Shown one piece after another: positions 12,113-22,122 of a stretch of DNA of 64,000 bases. The stretch is from Lactuca virosa (taxonomy: Eukaryota; Streptophyta; Magnoliopsida; Asterales; Asteraceae). The first letter of the stretch is position 1, and each line of letters starts with the position of its first letter. Position numbers and translations under genes: made by a program. The stretch covers positions 252,923,185 to 252,987,184 of the forward strand of contig CAKMRJ010005523.1 in assembly GCA_928212115.1 (NCBI GenBank), in the 5' to 3' direction. Below the pieces are notes generated by a model. It searched no databases and was not told where the DNA came from. It saw only the letters and a list, made by a program, of their open reading frames with translations.

Positions 12113-13989
12113 GCAGCTATGGATTTAGTGCATGTTGAGCAAACCCTGACAACTATGGATTTAGTGACCGTTGAGTAAACCCTGGCAATGATGGATTTCG
12201 TGCCTATTCCTTAGGATGATCCTTAGGAACGAATGAACAAGAAATAGTTGATTCTTAGGGTAGATCCTTAAGAGTAAATAAGATAATGGGGATGGGTAAT
12301 TGGGTTAATTGTTTGATGATTAAACATAATAATTATATTATTGTGGGTTGAAAACCCTATGTATTCACCAGGTTTCCCAACCTGACCCACTCAGTTTATT
12401 TGTATCACAGGTGTCGATGTGAAGCTACTTTACACTGAGAGATTTAAAAGAGATGTAGATCACTAGTGTAAATAAATGTAAGTTCTGTTTATACTTATGT
12501 TTCTGTATTGACGATGACATCCCAAGGTTTTGAAAATGAATAAAAATACATTTCTTCGGAAATGCTTTGATAACGTATTTATCATGTTTTTCTGGGAACA
12601 AATTCCGCAACACTTTTATTAAAGGAGATACTCTGATTTTTATAAAGCATAAACAAAATCTGTCTTTTCTGGCCGTGAAAAATGGGGATGTTGTCGCACC
12701 CCCAAACCAGAACGGCAGAAACGTTCGGGGGCGGAGGACTTAAGGTAAGTATCACAACACATGTAACATAGTAATCAAAGTACAAACAACCATTGCATTA
12801 ATAAGTATAAGTTTTACATAAGTGTTTAAACATTACATATTCAAACACTAAAGTAGGTACAACAGAAGACAAGAGTCACGGTATGGTACTAGGTAGTCTT
12901 CTCAAAAGCTTCGGGAGTGTACCTGTCTACTGGATTCCTGAGAATACAAGTTATTTGAAAAGAGTAGATCAGTATTTAAGCTGGTGAGTTCATAAGTATT
13001 TTAGTCTTTATTAAGTATACCCTAAGCTCTTTGAATAAGTTCACTGGTTTCTCCAGGAAATCCTATATTTCTTGAGGTGATTAACTGATAACCTCAATAG
13101 TTTTCCTCTGTAATTACCTAGTTTATACTGATTATACATAACATAATATTGAATTGACAGTTAAATGGGTGTATCTGCCCTAAGCCCACAACCAAACAAG
13201 GAACAGGAAGTAAAGCGGAAGTCACACATTTCACTGTCAATCGGACATTACTTATGTACAACTCTGATGTAATATATAAGGAATTATAGAATTAACCACT
13301 AGTTTACAAAGATTGAATGACTAAGTTTCATTTGATTAGTGGTTTAAACCCATAAACCGTTTCCTTTGTATAAGTGGTTTAATCCCATAAACCGTTTCAT
13401 TTGTAAAAGTGGTTTAATCCCATAAACTGTTTCATTGGTAAAAGTGTTCTTAGTTATATCTGTTCTACAGTAACAACCTTAGTATTAATCATGGAGAGTA
13501 TTCTATTATCCATAATACTGCCTTGTGGTTTTAAACGTTCAAAACCAGAAGTACAATACTTGATTTCATGATATATAGCTCTTACTGTAAGTAAAAGCTA
13601 CTGAAGGTATATCTGGTCGGGATGTAATTAACTTTTCTTACTGTTATAAGAGAAGTATATTACTTTGTAATTCACTCGTTGTTTTATCCATGTGAGTCCT
13701 ATTAACCATACTAATATGACGGAAATGCCTGCGGCGACGTTCTTCAGGCGTCGGAACGGTATGATATTTGACACCCTAGGCCTGCCGACCAAACTGTAGC
13801 GAACAGTAAAGGTGCGGGATTGTCAGTCCCATATAGATCTATACACAAATTCACGCTCTCTCTACAAGAGATTCTGGCTAATAGTTCAGGACTTAAAAAG
13901 GTCGTACTTAGATAAGCACACCGTGAAGGGTCTCACAAATTTATTGTTTCAACGAGATTTCCGATGTATTATTGTTATTACCCGATGAA

Positions 13990-14320
13990 TGCTAACTCTG
14001 GTACTTTGTATCGTACCCTTGGTTAATGCAAACCCGGTAAGATGTATTATTACCTCGAGTTTGCTAACTCGGGTACTCTGTATAGTACCTTTGCTAATGC
14101 CAACCCGGCAGAATGTATTATTACCCGTGATTGCTAACTCTGGTACTCTGTATATCGTACCTTTGTTAATGCAAACCCGGTATGATGTATTATTACTCGT
14201 GATTGCTAACTATGGTACTCTGTATATCGTACCTTTGTTAATGCAAACCCGGCATTACCATGTGTTTGCTAACCCTGGTACTCTGTATCGTACCTTTGTT
14301 AATGCAAACTAGGTATGATG
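13990..14320. repeat. Tandem array, five copies of about 71 bp
   Basis: Copies start at TGCTAAC positions 13990, 14062, 14132, 14204 and 14268. Each contains GGTACTCTGTAT, a GTACCTTTG word and AACCCGG. The apparent ORF across it is only the repeat being a multiple of about 24 codons and is not a gene. Confidence 0.75.
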
Positions 14321-14581
14321 TATCTTTACTTCTTTAATATGTTATTCGTATATTAAAGGTATTATACATATCTTGGTATAGTTGAATGAATTTTGGTAAT
14401 TTCCTTGGAAAGTATACAGTTGTAATTCATACTTGTATCTTTAGTTTTGAATGATAAATTATACCTATTATAATTTATATGTTCTATCTGATTAGCATGG
14501 TTTCTCATGGATGAACACCTTTGCTCAGCCTGATACAAAGGTGAAGATACCAAAAGGAGTAACCTTTGGTACTCATATATG

Positions 14582-14586
<5 letters not shown>

Positions 14587-14652
<66 letters not shown>
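14587..14652. repeat. (TA)n microsatellite, about 66 bp
   Basis: Uninterrupted TA dinucleotides lie inside the solo LTR. Confidence 0.95.
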
Positions 14653-14657
<5 letters not shown>

Positions 14658-16319
14658 GAAGGAAACGACCTTCGGACAAACAATACAACCCTAATTCCAC
14701 ATCCAAACAAGGAAAAGGATATAGGATAATTCATTAGTCCTAAGCCCTTCAAATCTTATTTATATATTTATACATATATAAACATGATTTTGGCATTTAT
14801 ACTTTGAAATAGCTTATAAAACATTTTTCAAAGAATTTAACGGAGTTTTTACATGACTTTAAAGATTTAACATGGCTTCACGTTATTTTGGAAGTATTTG
14901 ATAATTCTTAAAAGCATACGGAATCATTTTGTGTGATTATTATCACATACAGTTATTAACACAATTTAATATTGTGTTAAACTTGTATTCCCCCCTAAAA
15001 AGTATTTAAAAACCATTGAAAAGGTAAATTATAGGGGTATGAACTCACTTTGATAAGCGGTGATTTGGGCAGCGTTTCGTTTCCCGTAAAGAGTTTATTT
15101 AACGAGAAACCGGCTCAAACCGGGCAGAGTTTCGACAGGAGAGAGGATGAATTCTCGAGAATTCTGGGGCTCCGGGGCTTGCTTCGGGCTTTAGACGCGA
15201 TACCGGGGCCTTCGGGGGTCGTGAGAAAGTCGAGGGGGTGAAATGGTGCAAAATGGGTGAAAAATGGGGTGAAAAACTCTTCTTATGCGAGGAGGCTCGC
15301 ACCCTTTATATAGGGGTGCGAGGGTTCGGCCGAGGAGGACAGGTGGCAAAGCGAGGGGGAGTCAGCAGCCACGCGTCGGTCAGCAGTGAAGCCACGTGCG
15401 AGGGTTCGGACAGCAGGCTCGCAGTGGCAGTCTCGGATTGGACCATTCTTCGGTCCAGTAGAAAGAGGCCACGTATGCGAAGGAGGGTGTCCGAGGGGTG
15501 TCTCCGGGGCATCTCATGCGAAGCTGTTCGCTTCTAAGTGGACCTCGGCTGCAGTCCAATCAGGAGGTGCCACGCATGGGTTCGGTCCACTCAGCAGCTG
15601 CCACGTGCGAGGATGACGTGACATGCGAAATTGCCCGGTTTTTCCCATTTTTTCTTTATTTTTGTGCCAAACTTGCGAAAATCATAACTTTCGCATACGA
15701 GCTCCGTTTTTGGCGTTATATATATGCACGCGTAGGTAAAATCATACTCTACGACTTTCGTTTAGACTTCGTCGGCTAATTTTGACTTTATTTTTAATAT
15801 TATTATTTTAAACAGACCGGGACGGGAATCCGTTATAAATTCATAACTTCTTCCTACGACGTCCGTTTTTGTCTGTCTTTTTACCGTTGTACTACTACCG
15901 ACGAGATCTTCAATTCTCGTTTAGGTTGTGTCGGCTAAAAATCGCTCGATCTTTATTTCGAGTTTTTAGCTGTACACTGCTATACCGAAACTTAGAAAAA
16001 TCATAACTTCCTCATACGAAGTCAGATTTTTCCGTTCTTTTTATGAAAGTTCTCGGTTTAACATAAACTACAACTATCATTTAGATTGTTAAGGATAAAA
16101 ATCCTTTTATCAAAAATTCAGTTTTTACACTGAACAGTGTTTTGCCGGTTTTGTCGCGGATTTTCGATTGGTCATAACTTCTTCGTTATAACTCGGATTT
16201 TAGTGTTCTTTATGTTTTTGGAAACCTTGTTACAAACTCTACCACTTGGTTTATCCCAATTACGATTATTGATCAATTTATTTTTGACCAAAATTTGACT
16301 GGTGTCACAGATGTCACAG

Positions 16320-16334
16320 TTGGTATTAGAGCAT
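16320..16334 (+). other. Primer-binding site of the gag-only element
   Basis: TTGGTATTAGAGC follows the LTR end almost directly. It matches the 3' end of plant initiator methionine tRNA (usual form TGGTATCAGAGC) with one change. The related relic at 49433-49446 keeps the standard form in reverse. Confidence 0.7.
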
Positions 16335-16724
16335 TAGTTTAAGCGAACTAGGAATATGGATTTATTTCTAGACTTAAACTTAGAATGCTAAGCGATGATT
16401 GTGAGATGAGTGTCTGCTATATTTTAGACACGAGCACTAGTTTATTTTAGAAAAGATGCCTAAAATGTTTTATGTGCTAAATGTTTTATGTTATAGCTAT
16501 AAAGATGCCTTATATGCTATTATTTGTTCGGATATGTGGTCTATTGCCGAACGGATCTGGAAATTTTATGTGTTCAGATTTCTAAACGTTTAATTACGAT
16601 ATTAGAACTGGCATGTAACTTTTCGGAGTAATAGGGAGATTTATACGTCTATCGTAAATAAAACTTTCCTATCTTAAATTCTTGCCTCGGTACACCGAAC
16701 GTCTGATTTGGTGCATAGATCAAC

Positions 16725-17681
16725 ATGGTGAGCACTAGAAGCGGATTTGGAAGCGGTAACCCGCAGCCCGAGCCACCAGTGATTGAGCATGTGCCAGAGG
16801 TAGCAACTGCACCCGAGACGATCACGATGGCAGGAGTACAAGCAATGGTGCAGATGATGTTGGATCGTCAGATGGTAGAGACAAGACGATTACTTCAACA
16901 AAATAAGGACGAACTTACTGTGCCAGTACGCCAGGCAACCATCTGGGCTGCTAAGTCTGTCAAAGAAATGATCAACGATAGGATCGCCAACAAGGTTGAA
17001 ATTGGAAAGAAGAGGAAATTTGAGGGGTCTTCAAGGTCTGAAAAGAACTACATGTTCTCAAAGTCTGGAGGGGGAGGTGAAGCAAAATGGTGTGACAAGT
17101 ACGGAAGGAAACACAACGGGAGATGCCCTAAGGAAGTGACCTGCTTCAAATGCGGGAAGACTAGTCACTATGCCCACGAATGCCCAACTGAGGAAGAAGT
17201 TTGCTTTAAGTGTAGTAAAGAGGGACACTTCAAGCAAGAATGCCCGATGAGAGCTACAAAGCCAAGTGTACCGCTGAAACACTATAGGAGGTACTACGAA
17301 AAAGTAACTTGTTTCAAGTGTGGAAAGCATGGGCATTATGCCGATGAGTGTACATTCAACACCAGGGTGTGTTACGAATGTAATAAGGAAGGGCACCTCA
17401 AGCAAGACTGCCCAAAGAGGAAAGGAGTTACAAAGCCAAATGCACCGCTGAAGAACTATGGGAGATGCTACGAAGAGGTGACTTGTTTCAAGTGTGGGAA
17501 GAATAGACATTACGCCAATGTCTGTACATCCAGCAAGAGGTTCTGTTACGGATGCAGGGACAAGGGGCATATAACAAAGGATTGCCCGAAGAAAAGTGAA
17601 GCAGGAAGAGCGGGTGCACCTCCAAAGCCAAGAGTCATCCCTAACGAAGCGGCTGACAATGCAATGAAAAGTGAGGATTGA
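16725..17681 (+). CDS. Gag-like protein made mainly of CCHC zinc knuckles (318 aa)
   Basis: This is the only ORF of the gag-only element. Residues 1-90 include a short helical stretch rich in Met and Gln. A basic KKRKFE patch lies near 95. A degenerate first knuckle near 120 (CDKYGRKHNGRC, where Tyr replaces the second Cys) is followed by six intact C-x2-C-x4-H-x4-C knuckles. They are organised as three tandem units of 56-58 residues beginning VTCFKCGK at residues 138, 194 and 252. Each unit has two knuckles, and a linker ending APLK.Y or similar. The usual Gypsy capsid part (the WW..L and YR.RF type region) is absent, as are protease and RT. Nucleic-acid binding or RNA packaging is the likely role. 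The frame is fully open. Confidence 0.75.
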   Translation: MVSTRSGFGSGNPQPEPPVIEHVPEVATAPETITMAGVQAMVQMMLDRQMVETRRLLQQNKDELTVPVRQATIWAAKSVKEMINDRIANKVEIGKKRKFEGSSRSEKNYMFSKSGGGGEAKWCDKYGRKHNGRCPKEVTCFKCGKTSHYAHECPTEEEVCFKCSKEGHFKQECPMRATKPSVPLKHYRRYYEKVTCFKCGKHGHYADECTFNTRVCYECNKEGHLKQDCPKRKGVTKPNAPLKNYGRCYEEVTCFKCGKNRHYANVCTSSKRFCYGCRDKGHITKDCPKKSEAGRAGAPPKPRVIPNEAADNAMKSED

Positions 17682-17689
17682 TATCCGAA

Positions 17690-18595
17690 GATCGAGTTAT
17701 GAAGTAGACATAGGAGTATCCTATTAGAGGCATAGTCTAGGGTGAACTTGAACACCTATGTAATCTTTTCAAGGAACAATATATAAAACCTTCGTTTTGC
17801 TATCTGATGTGTTAAGTTGTTAAGTGATTTTCTTGTATGATGACTTGGAAAACTGCGAGACAATACTTGGGACGAGTATGAGTAGGTGTGAAAGGTAGTA
17901 GATGCATATACTACCGGAAGCACAGGACTCACGCTTGGATCAGGGAAAGTCACAAGGTTACCAAGGAGCTAGTAATTCATTTCGTTTTATTCAAGTATGT
18001 CGTTACCATCGTTTCGGTAATGACTAAGAAAATGATTGTTATTCCGACCCTAGTGGGTCATATCAAATTGAGTCCGACTACGCTGAGTATGTTATGTGGT
18101 TCAGAGAATCAAGTTCGATGTAGCATCTGACTTAAGATGGAAGATTGAAATAAAAAGCGATCAGTAGAGGTATCGCGATAGTTGCTTGTAGCCAGAAATG
18201 CTACCTTTTAAGATGTGATTATATCCCATTAGAACAATAAGGAAGGTATAGTCTGTTCTGGAATTTGACTCTAAGAAACTTGAGTCTAAGCGTTGCAATA
18301 TACGATGATAGGTCATTAGAATATGACACATCGGTCCATTGTAGTAATAAAAGAACTTATCTTAAGTTCGTGTCCAGTGAGGATCGAGATTGTGACTTGA
18401 AGGTCATAATTTGGAGTATAACGTGAGATAGGGAGCAAGTGCAAGATCGAGCACCACCTACAGACAAGGAGTCCAAGAGTAAGATACTCATTCGAAGGAA
18501 CATAGAAGTTACGATTATTACCTAGGATGAAGAGATAACGTATGGAGTCATTATACAGCCTTGTTTTGTTGATGATTCCGGGACGTAATCATCCT
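17690..18595 (+). other. Conserved non-coding 3' domain of the gag-only family
   Basis: No long ORF is present. Large parts of this stretch recur on the reverse strand at 47895-48640 in another family member. Shared text includes GAGTATGAGTAG, GTGAAAGGTAGTAGA and TTATTCCGACCCTAG, and the end reads GTTTTGTTGATGATTCC then AATCATCCTAAG. Conservation without coding suggests an RNA-level role such as packaging, or simply shared recent ancestry. Confidence 0.6.
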
Positions 18596-18609
18596 AAGGG
18601 GGAGATAAT
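18596..18609 (+). other. Polypurine tract before the 3' LTR
   Basis: AAGGGGGAGATAAT directly precedes the 3' LTR that starts TGTAACGCCC at 18610. This is the expected primer for plus-strand DNA synthesis. Confidence 0.75.
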
Positions 18610-20972
18610 TGTAACGCCCGTAGATCCGGGCTAGTCAATTTAGAGATAATAGGGGTCGAAAACGACTTTTCGACAAAAAGATTATTTAGAAAAAATTAAT
18701 CTTAACCAAGTTGTAGAATATGTCTCAAGGGTTCCGTACAAATAAAGAACGCCGAAATCCGAGTTATAACGAAGAAGTTATGGCCCGTCGAAATTTTTCG
18801 GCAAAACCGGCACGGCACCGGGAGACGTAAATAGTGAATTTACAATAGAGGACTTTTTCGCCTTAGTGATCTAAACAAAATTTGTAGTATATGTTAAACC
18901 GAGAACATCCATAAAAAGAACGCCCAAATCTGACTTCGTATGAGGAAGTTATGAATTTTCTAAGATTTGGCATAGCAGTGCACGACCCGAAACTCGAATT
19001 TTAGTTCGAGCGGTTTTTGGCTTACGCAACCTAAATGAGAGTTGAAGATCTCATTAATAGGAACTCAACGGTAAAAAGACAGACGAAAACGGAGTCCGTA
19101 TGAAGGAGTTACGAATTCTTCGTGGTCATTTAATAGTCTAATCTCATCCTACTGTTAAATTTAAGATCGGTCGAGAATTAGCCAATGGAGTCTAAATGAA
19201 AGTTGTAGATCTTGTTTTTACCTACGCGTGGAAAAAAAGAACGTCGAAAACGGAGCTCGTATGCGAAAGTTACGGGGTTTAGAAGTCGGCAGGGTGCTGC
19301 TGCAAAAGGGGTGACGTGGCTGATTATGGGCCAAGGCTTTCTCCCCAAGGCAAGCCACCAGAAGGTGACATGTGGCATTGACTCGATGAGTAGGAGGACC
19401 TACTCGACGAGTAGAGCTGTTTTCCAGCCTATAAATAGAGGTGCCGGGTTCCCTCATTCTTCACACCATTCCAACCTCTTCTCTCTCTCTAGAACCTCTC
19501 TCTAGCCCCTAAACCTCCCAAAAATCCTAGGGAACCTCCCTAGCACCCGAAGGAAGCCCCGAGGCTCCCGGAGTCCCGAGAAAGGAGCCTTTCGGCTCGG
19601 TAACGCTGCTCCGGCGAAGCCCGGTTTTTGAGAAAAACCCGCTGTAAGTGCGCTACGCCTAACCTATCTTTAGTATAGCTTATGTTTTAATATAGTAATG
19701 TTATTAGGACCTTATAATAATTATTTGGGCTATTATTAGGAGTTATATAGTGTTTTTTAACGCTTATATAATAATAATAATAGCTAGACTATTAATTAGT
19801 CTCGGTTAACGTTAGACTAAACCCTAGTGGTATTGATACTAGGTTTTGTCAAGGGAAAATTGTTTTGAGATAACGAAGCGCTGTCCGTGTTCCGAGTCAC
19901 CACCTTTCAGGTGAGTGCATAGTCCCTTTCATCTTACACATAGATATGAAGTATTTAATATAAATTACGTGCTATGTGTGCATATTGTCTGTATACTTGC
20001 CGTCTGTGCTGGGTGAAAGATTTTTATACATGTTTTAAATGATTTAAACTGTATATGTATTTTATATCTACAAAATGTGTTGGGTAAAACATGGGTAGAT
20101 GAAATAGTTGCTGTGTGACAAAAATAAAATGATGAGAAGTGATACAGACCATGAGATAAGGGTGAGAGGTAAACCATGAGAGAAACCTTTTACCCATGTG
20201 TTGGCCCCGTCATTCAGCAGAGTATGGATGACAACCACGGACTATTCTAGACAGTCCAGTAAACACTAGCAGGCTCGCAACCTGTAGGTGTTTTGAAATG
20301 TGTATTCACCAGATGTACTCTAAAAATCATTGACATGTATTGCGAGTGGATTCTCGGAAACGATATTGTTGATAAACGAAATAGCCCTGGCAGCTATGGA
20401 TTTAGTGTCTGTTGAGCAAACCCTGACAACTATGGATTTAGTAACCGTTGAGTAAACCCTGGCAATGATGGATTTCGTGCCTATTCCTTAGGATGATCCT
20501 TAGGAACGAATGAACAAGAAATAGTTGATTCTTAGGGTAGATCCTTAAGAGTAAATAAGATAATGGGGATGGGTAATTGGGTTAATTGTTTGATGATTAA
20601 ACATAATAATTATATTATTGTGGGTTGAAAACCCTATGTACTCACCAGGTTTCCCAACCTGACCCACTCAGTTTATTTGTATCACAGGTGTCGATGTGAA
20701 GCTACTTTACACTGAGAGATTTAAAAGAGATGTAGATCACTAGTGTAAATAAATGTAAGTTCTGTTTATACTTATGTTTCTGTATTGACGATGACATCCC
20801 AAGGTTTTGAAAATGAATAAAAATACATTTCTTCGGAAATGCTTTGATAACGTATTTATCATGTTTTTCTGGGAACAAATTCCGCAACACTTTTATTAAA
20901 GGAGATACTCTGATTTTTATAAAGCATAAACAAAATCGGTCTTTTCTGGCCGTGAAAAATGGGGATGTCACA
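18610..20972 (+). repeat. 3' LTR of the gag-only element (2363 bp)
   Basis: It is uninterrupted and collinear with 10266-12691. It starts TGTAACGCCC, ends GGGGATGTCACA and is followed by the target duplication GTTCC. Its TATA box is at 19430-19438. Confidence 0.88.
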
Positions 20973-20977
20973 GTTCC

Positions 20978-22122
20978 TATTGGGACTCGCGATCTGGACT
21001 GGTGAGGAATGCTCAACATTCCACAAGGGAACGCCCTACGTTCGTTACGGCAGTGGGCTTCCTTGGGGCCATTTTATTGGACTTTACTACTATGGGCCTT
21101 AGTGGATCATCATTTTGGGCTTTATTGGACTATGTCTTATTTTGGGTCTAGGGTAAGGCCCATTAGAGGGATTGGGCCCGATTTAGAAAATTGGGCCAAT
21201 GGTGGGCCATTAGTAGGCGTGGGAAGTCTACCTAGTATTAGGACTTTCATGTTATGGTTTTGGGCTTTAGGCAAGGACCAAATTAGATCAGGGGTAAAAT
21301 GGTCATTTTACCCTAAGAAGGATTATTGAGTTTTGACTAAGTGTTATTTTGTACTAATAGCTCTGGGAGTCGTCGGAGCAGCCATTAGAGATTTCTTACC
21401 GTGAGATTCAACATTCAGGTGAGTTACCTTCCCTGTATGAGTGGGCCGAAGGCACCAATGTCGGCCCACTAGTAGTTGTTTATAGTAGAGATGATTGTCT
21501 TTGTGATAATTGTCTGGTATGCCACTATCTGTTATGATTTATGTGCTTACTTGCTATGTTATTATGTGGTAGTGGTAGGGGTGGGATAGACCTAGTATCC
21601 AGCTGAAAATAGACTGAAGGGGAGGCCAACACCCAAATATGCTCGACAGTATCCAGTTGAAATAGACCGAAGGGGAGGCTAGCACCCATATATGCTCAGC
21701 AGTATCCGGTTGAAATAGACCGAAGGGGAGGCCGACACCCAGATATGCTCGACAGTATCCGGTTGAAACAGACCGAAGGGGAGGCCAGCACCCAGATATG
21801 CTTGGCAGTGTATTTGTTGTATGGTATGTGGTATGATGGGGGAACTCACTAAGCTTCGTGCTTACAGTTTTCAGTTTTGATTTCAGGTACTTCTTCTTCG
21901 AAAGGAAAGGAGCCGACATGATCGCAGCGCATCACACTATGGTTTTCCGCACATGAGATCTTTGGGAGTTGTACTCTGATATTACTTTTCTATGACGTGT
22001 TTTGGATATTTGATATATTGGTTTTGATCGTGACATGGGATGACATTGTCGATGTTTTCAGAATATTGTTTTCATAAATTACTTAATTAAAAATGAAATT
22101 TTTGGTCGTAAATTATTGGATG
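20978..22122 (+). repeat. 5' LTR of the outer Gypsy element, second part
   Basis: This continues the LTR interrupted at 10265. It holds a GGGCC-rich patch (21060-21240), a four-copy 53-bp array and the GGGGAACTCACTAAGCTT word seen near the 3' end of several LTRs in the window. The exact LTR end is lost because RT coding sequence starts near 22123 with no primer-binding site between. Confidence 0.6.
21594..21806. repeat. Tandem array, four copies of 53 bp in an LTR
   Basis: Copies begin AGTATCC at 21594, 21648, 21701 and 21754. Each contains GAAGGGGAGGC and ends near ATATGCTC. A related but diverged array lies in the reverse-strand LTRs near 24937-25150 and 34730-34935. Confidence 0.8.

Larger units (their letters stand above)
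10266..12691 (+). repeat. 5' LTR of the gag-only element (last four bases at 16315-16318)
   Basis: It pairs with 18610-20972. In the first 650 bp I counted about nine differences, so divergence is roughly 1-1.5 percent there. It is split four bases before its end by a solo LTR. It contains four diverged units of about 165 bp (10380-10920) and a TATA box. It also has a 62-bp tandem doubling (11989-12050 and 12051-12112) that is single in the 3' LTR. Confidence 0.85.
12692..16309 (-). mobile_element. Solo LTR (3.6 kb) inserted in the 5' LTR of the gag-only element
   Basis: It is bounded by GATGT at 12687-12691 and 16310-16314 and has TG...CA ends (TGTCGCACCC ... GGTGTCACA). No internal coding region is present, so it is a solo LTR left by recombination between two LTRs. 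Reverse orientation is inferred because its four-unit repeat block (15660-16210) and TATA-like word near 15304 run opposite to those of the host LTR. It holds a 71-bp tandem array and a long (TA)n tract. Confidence 0.8.
10266..20972 (+). mobile_element. Gag-only (non-autonomous) LTR retrotransposon, complete with target duplication
   Basis: Both ends are exact. GTTCC lies at 10261-10265 and again at 20973-20977, flanking LTRs that begin TGTAACGCCC and end TCACA. The internal part (16319-18609) has a primer-binding site, one short ORF and a polypurine tract, but no protease, RT, RNase H or integrase. It must rely on enzymes supplied in trans. Without the solo LTR inserted in its 5' LTR it would be about 7.1 kb. 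The structure fits what are called TR-GAG or LARD elements. Confidence 0.85.

Noticed and set aside
13989..14312. Forward ORF of 107 codons
   Set aside because: It is the 71-bp tandem array read in frame, giving a repeating peptide.
17058..17570. Reverse ORF of 170 codons opposite the zinc-knuckle gene
   Set aside because: It is the antisense shadow of a repeated, Cys-rich coding region. The sense frame has clear CCHC motifs.
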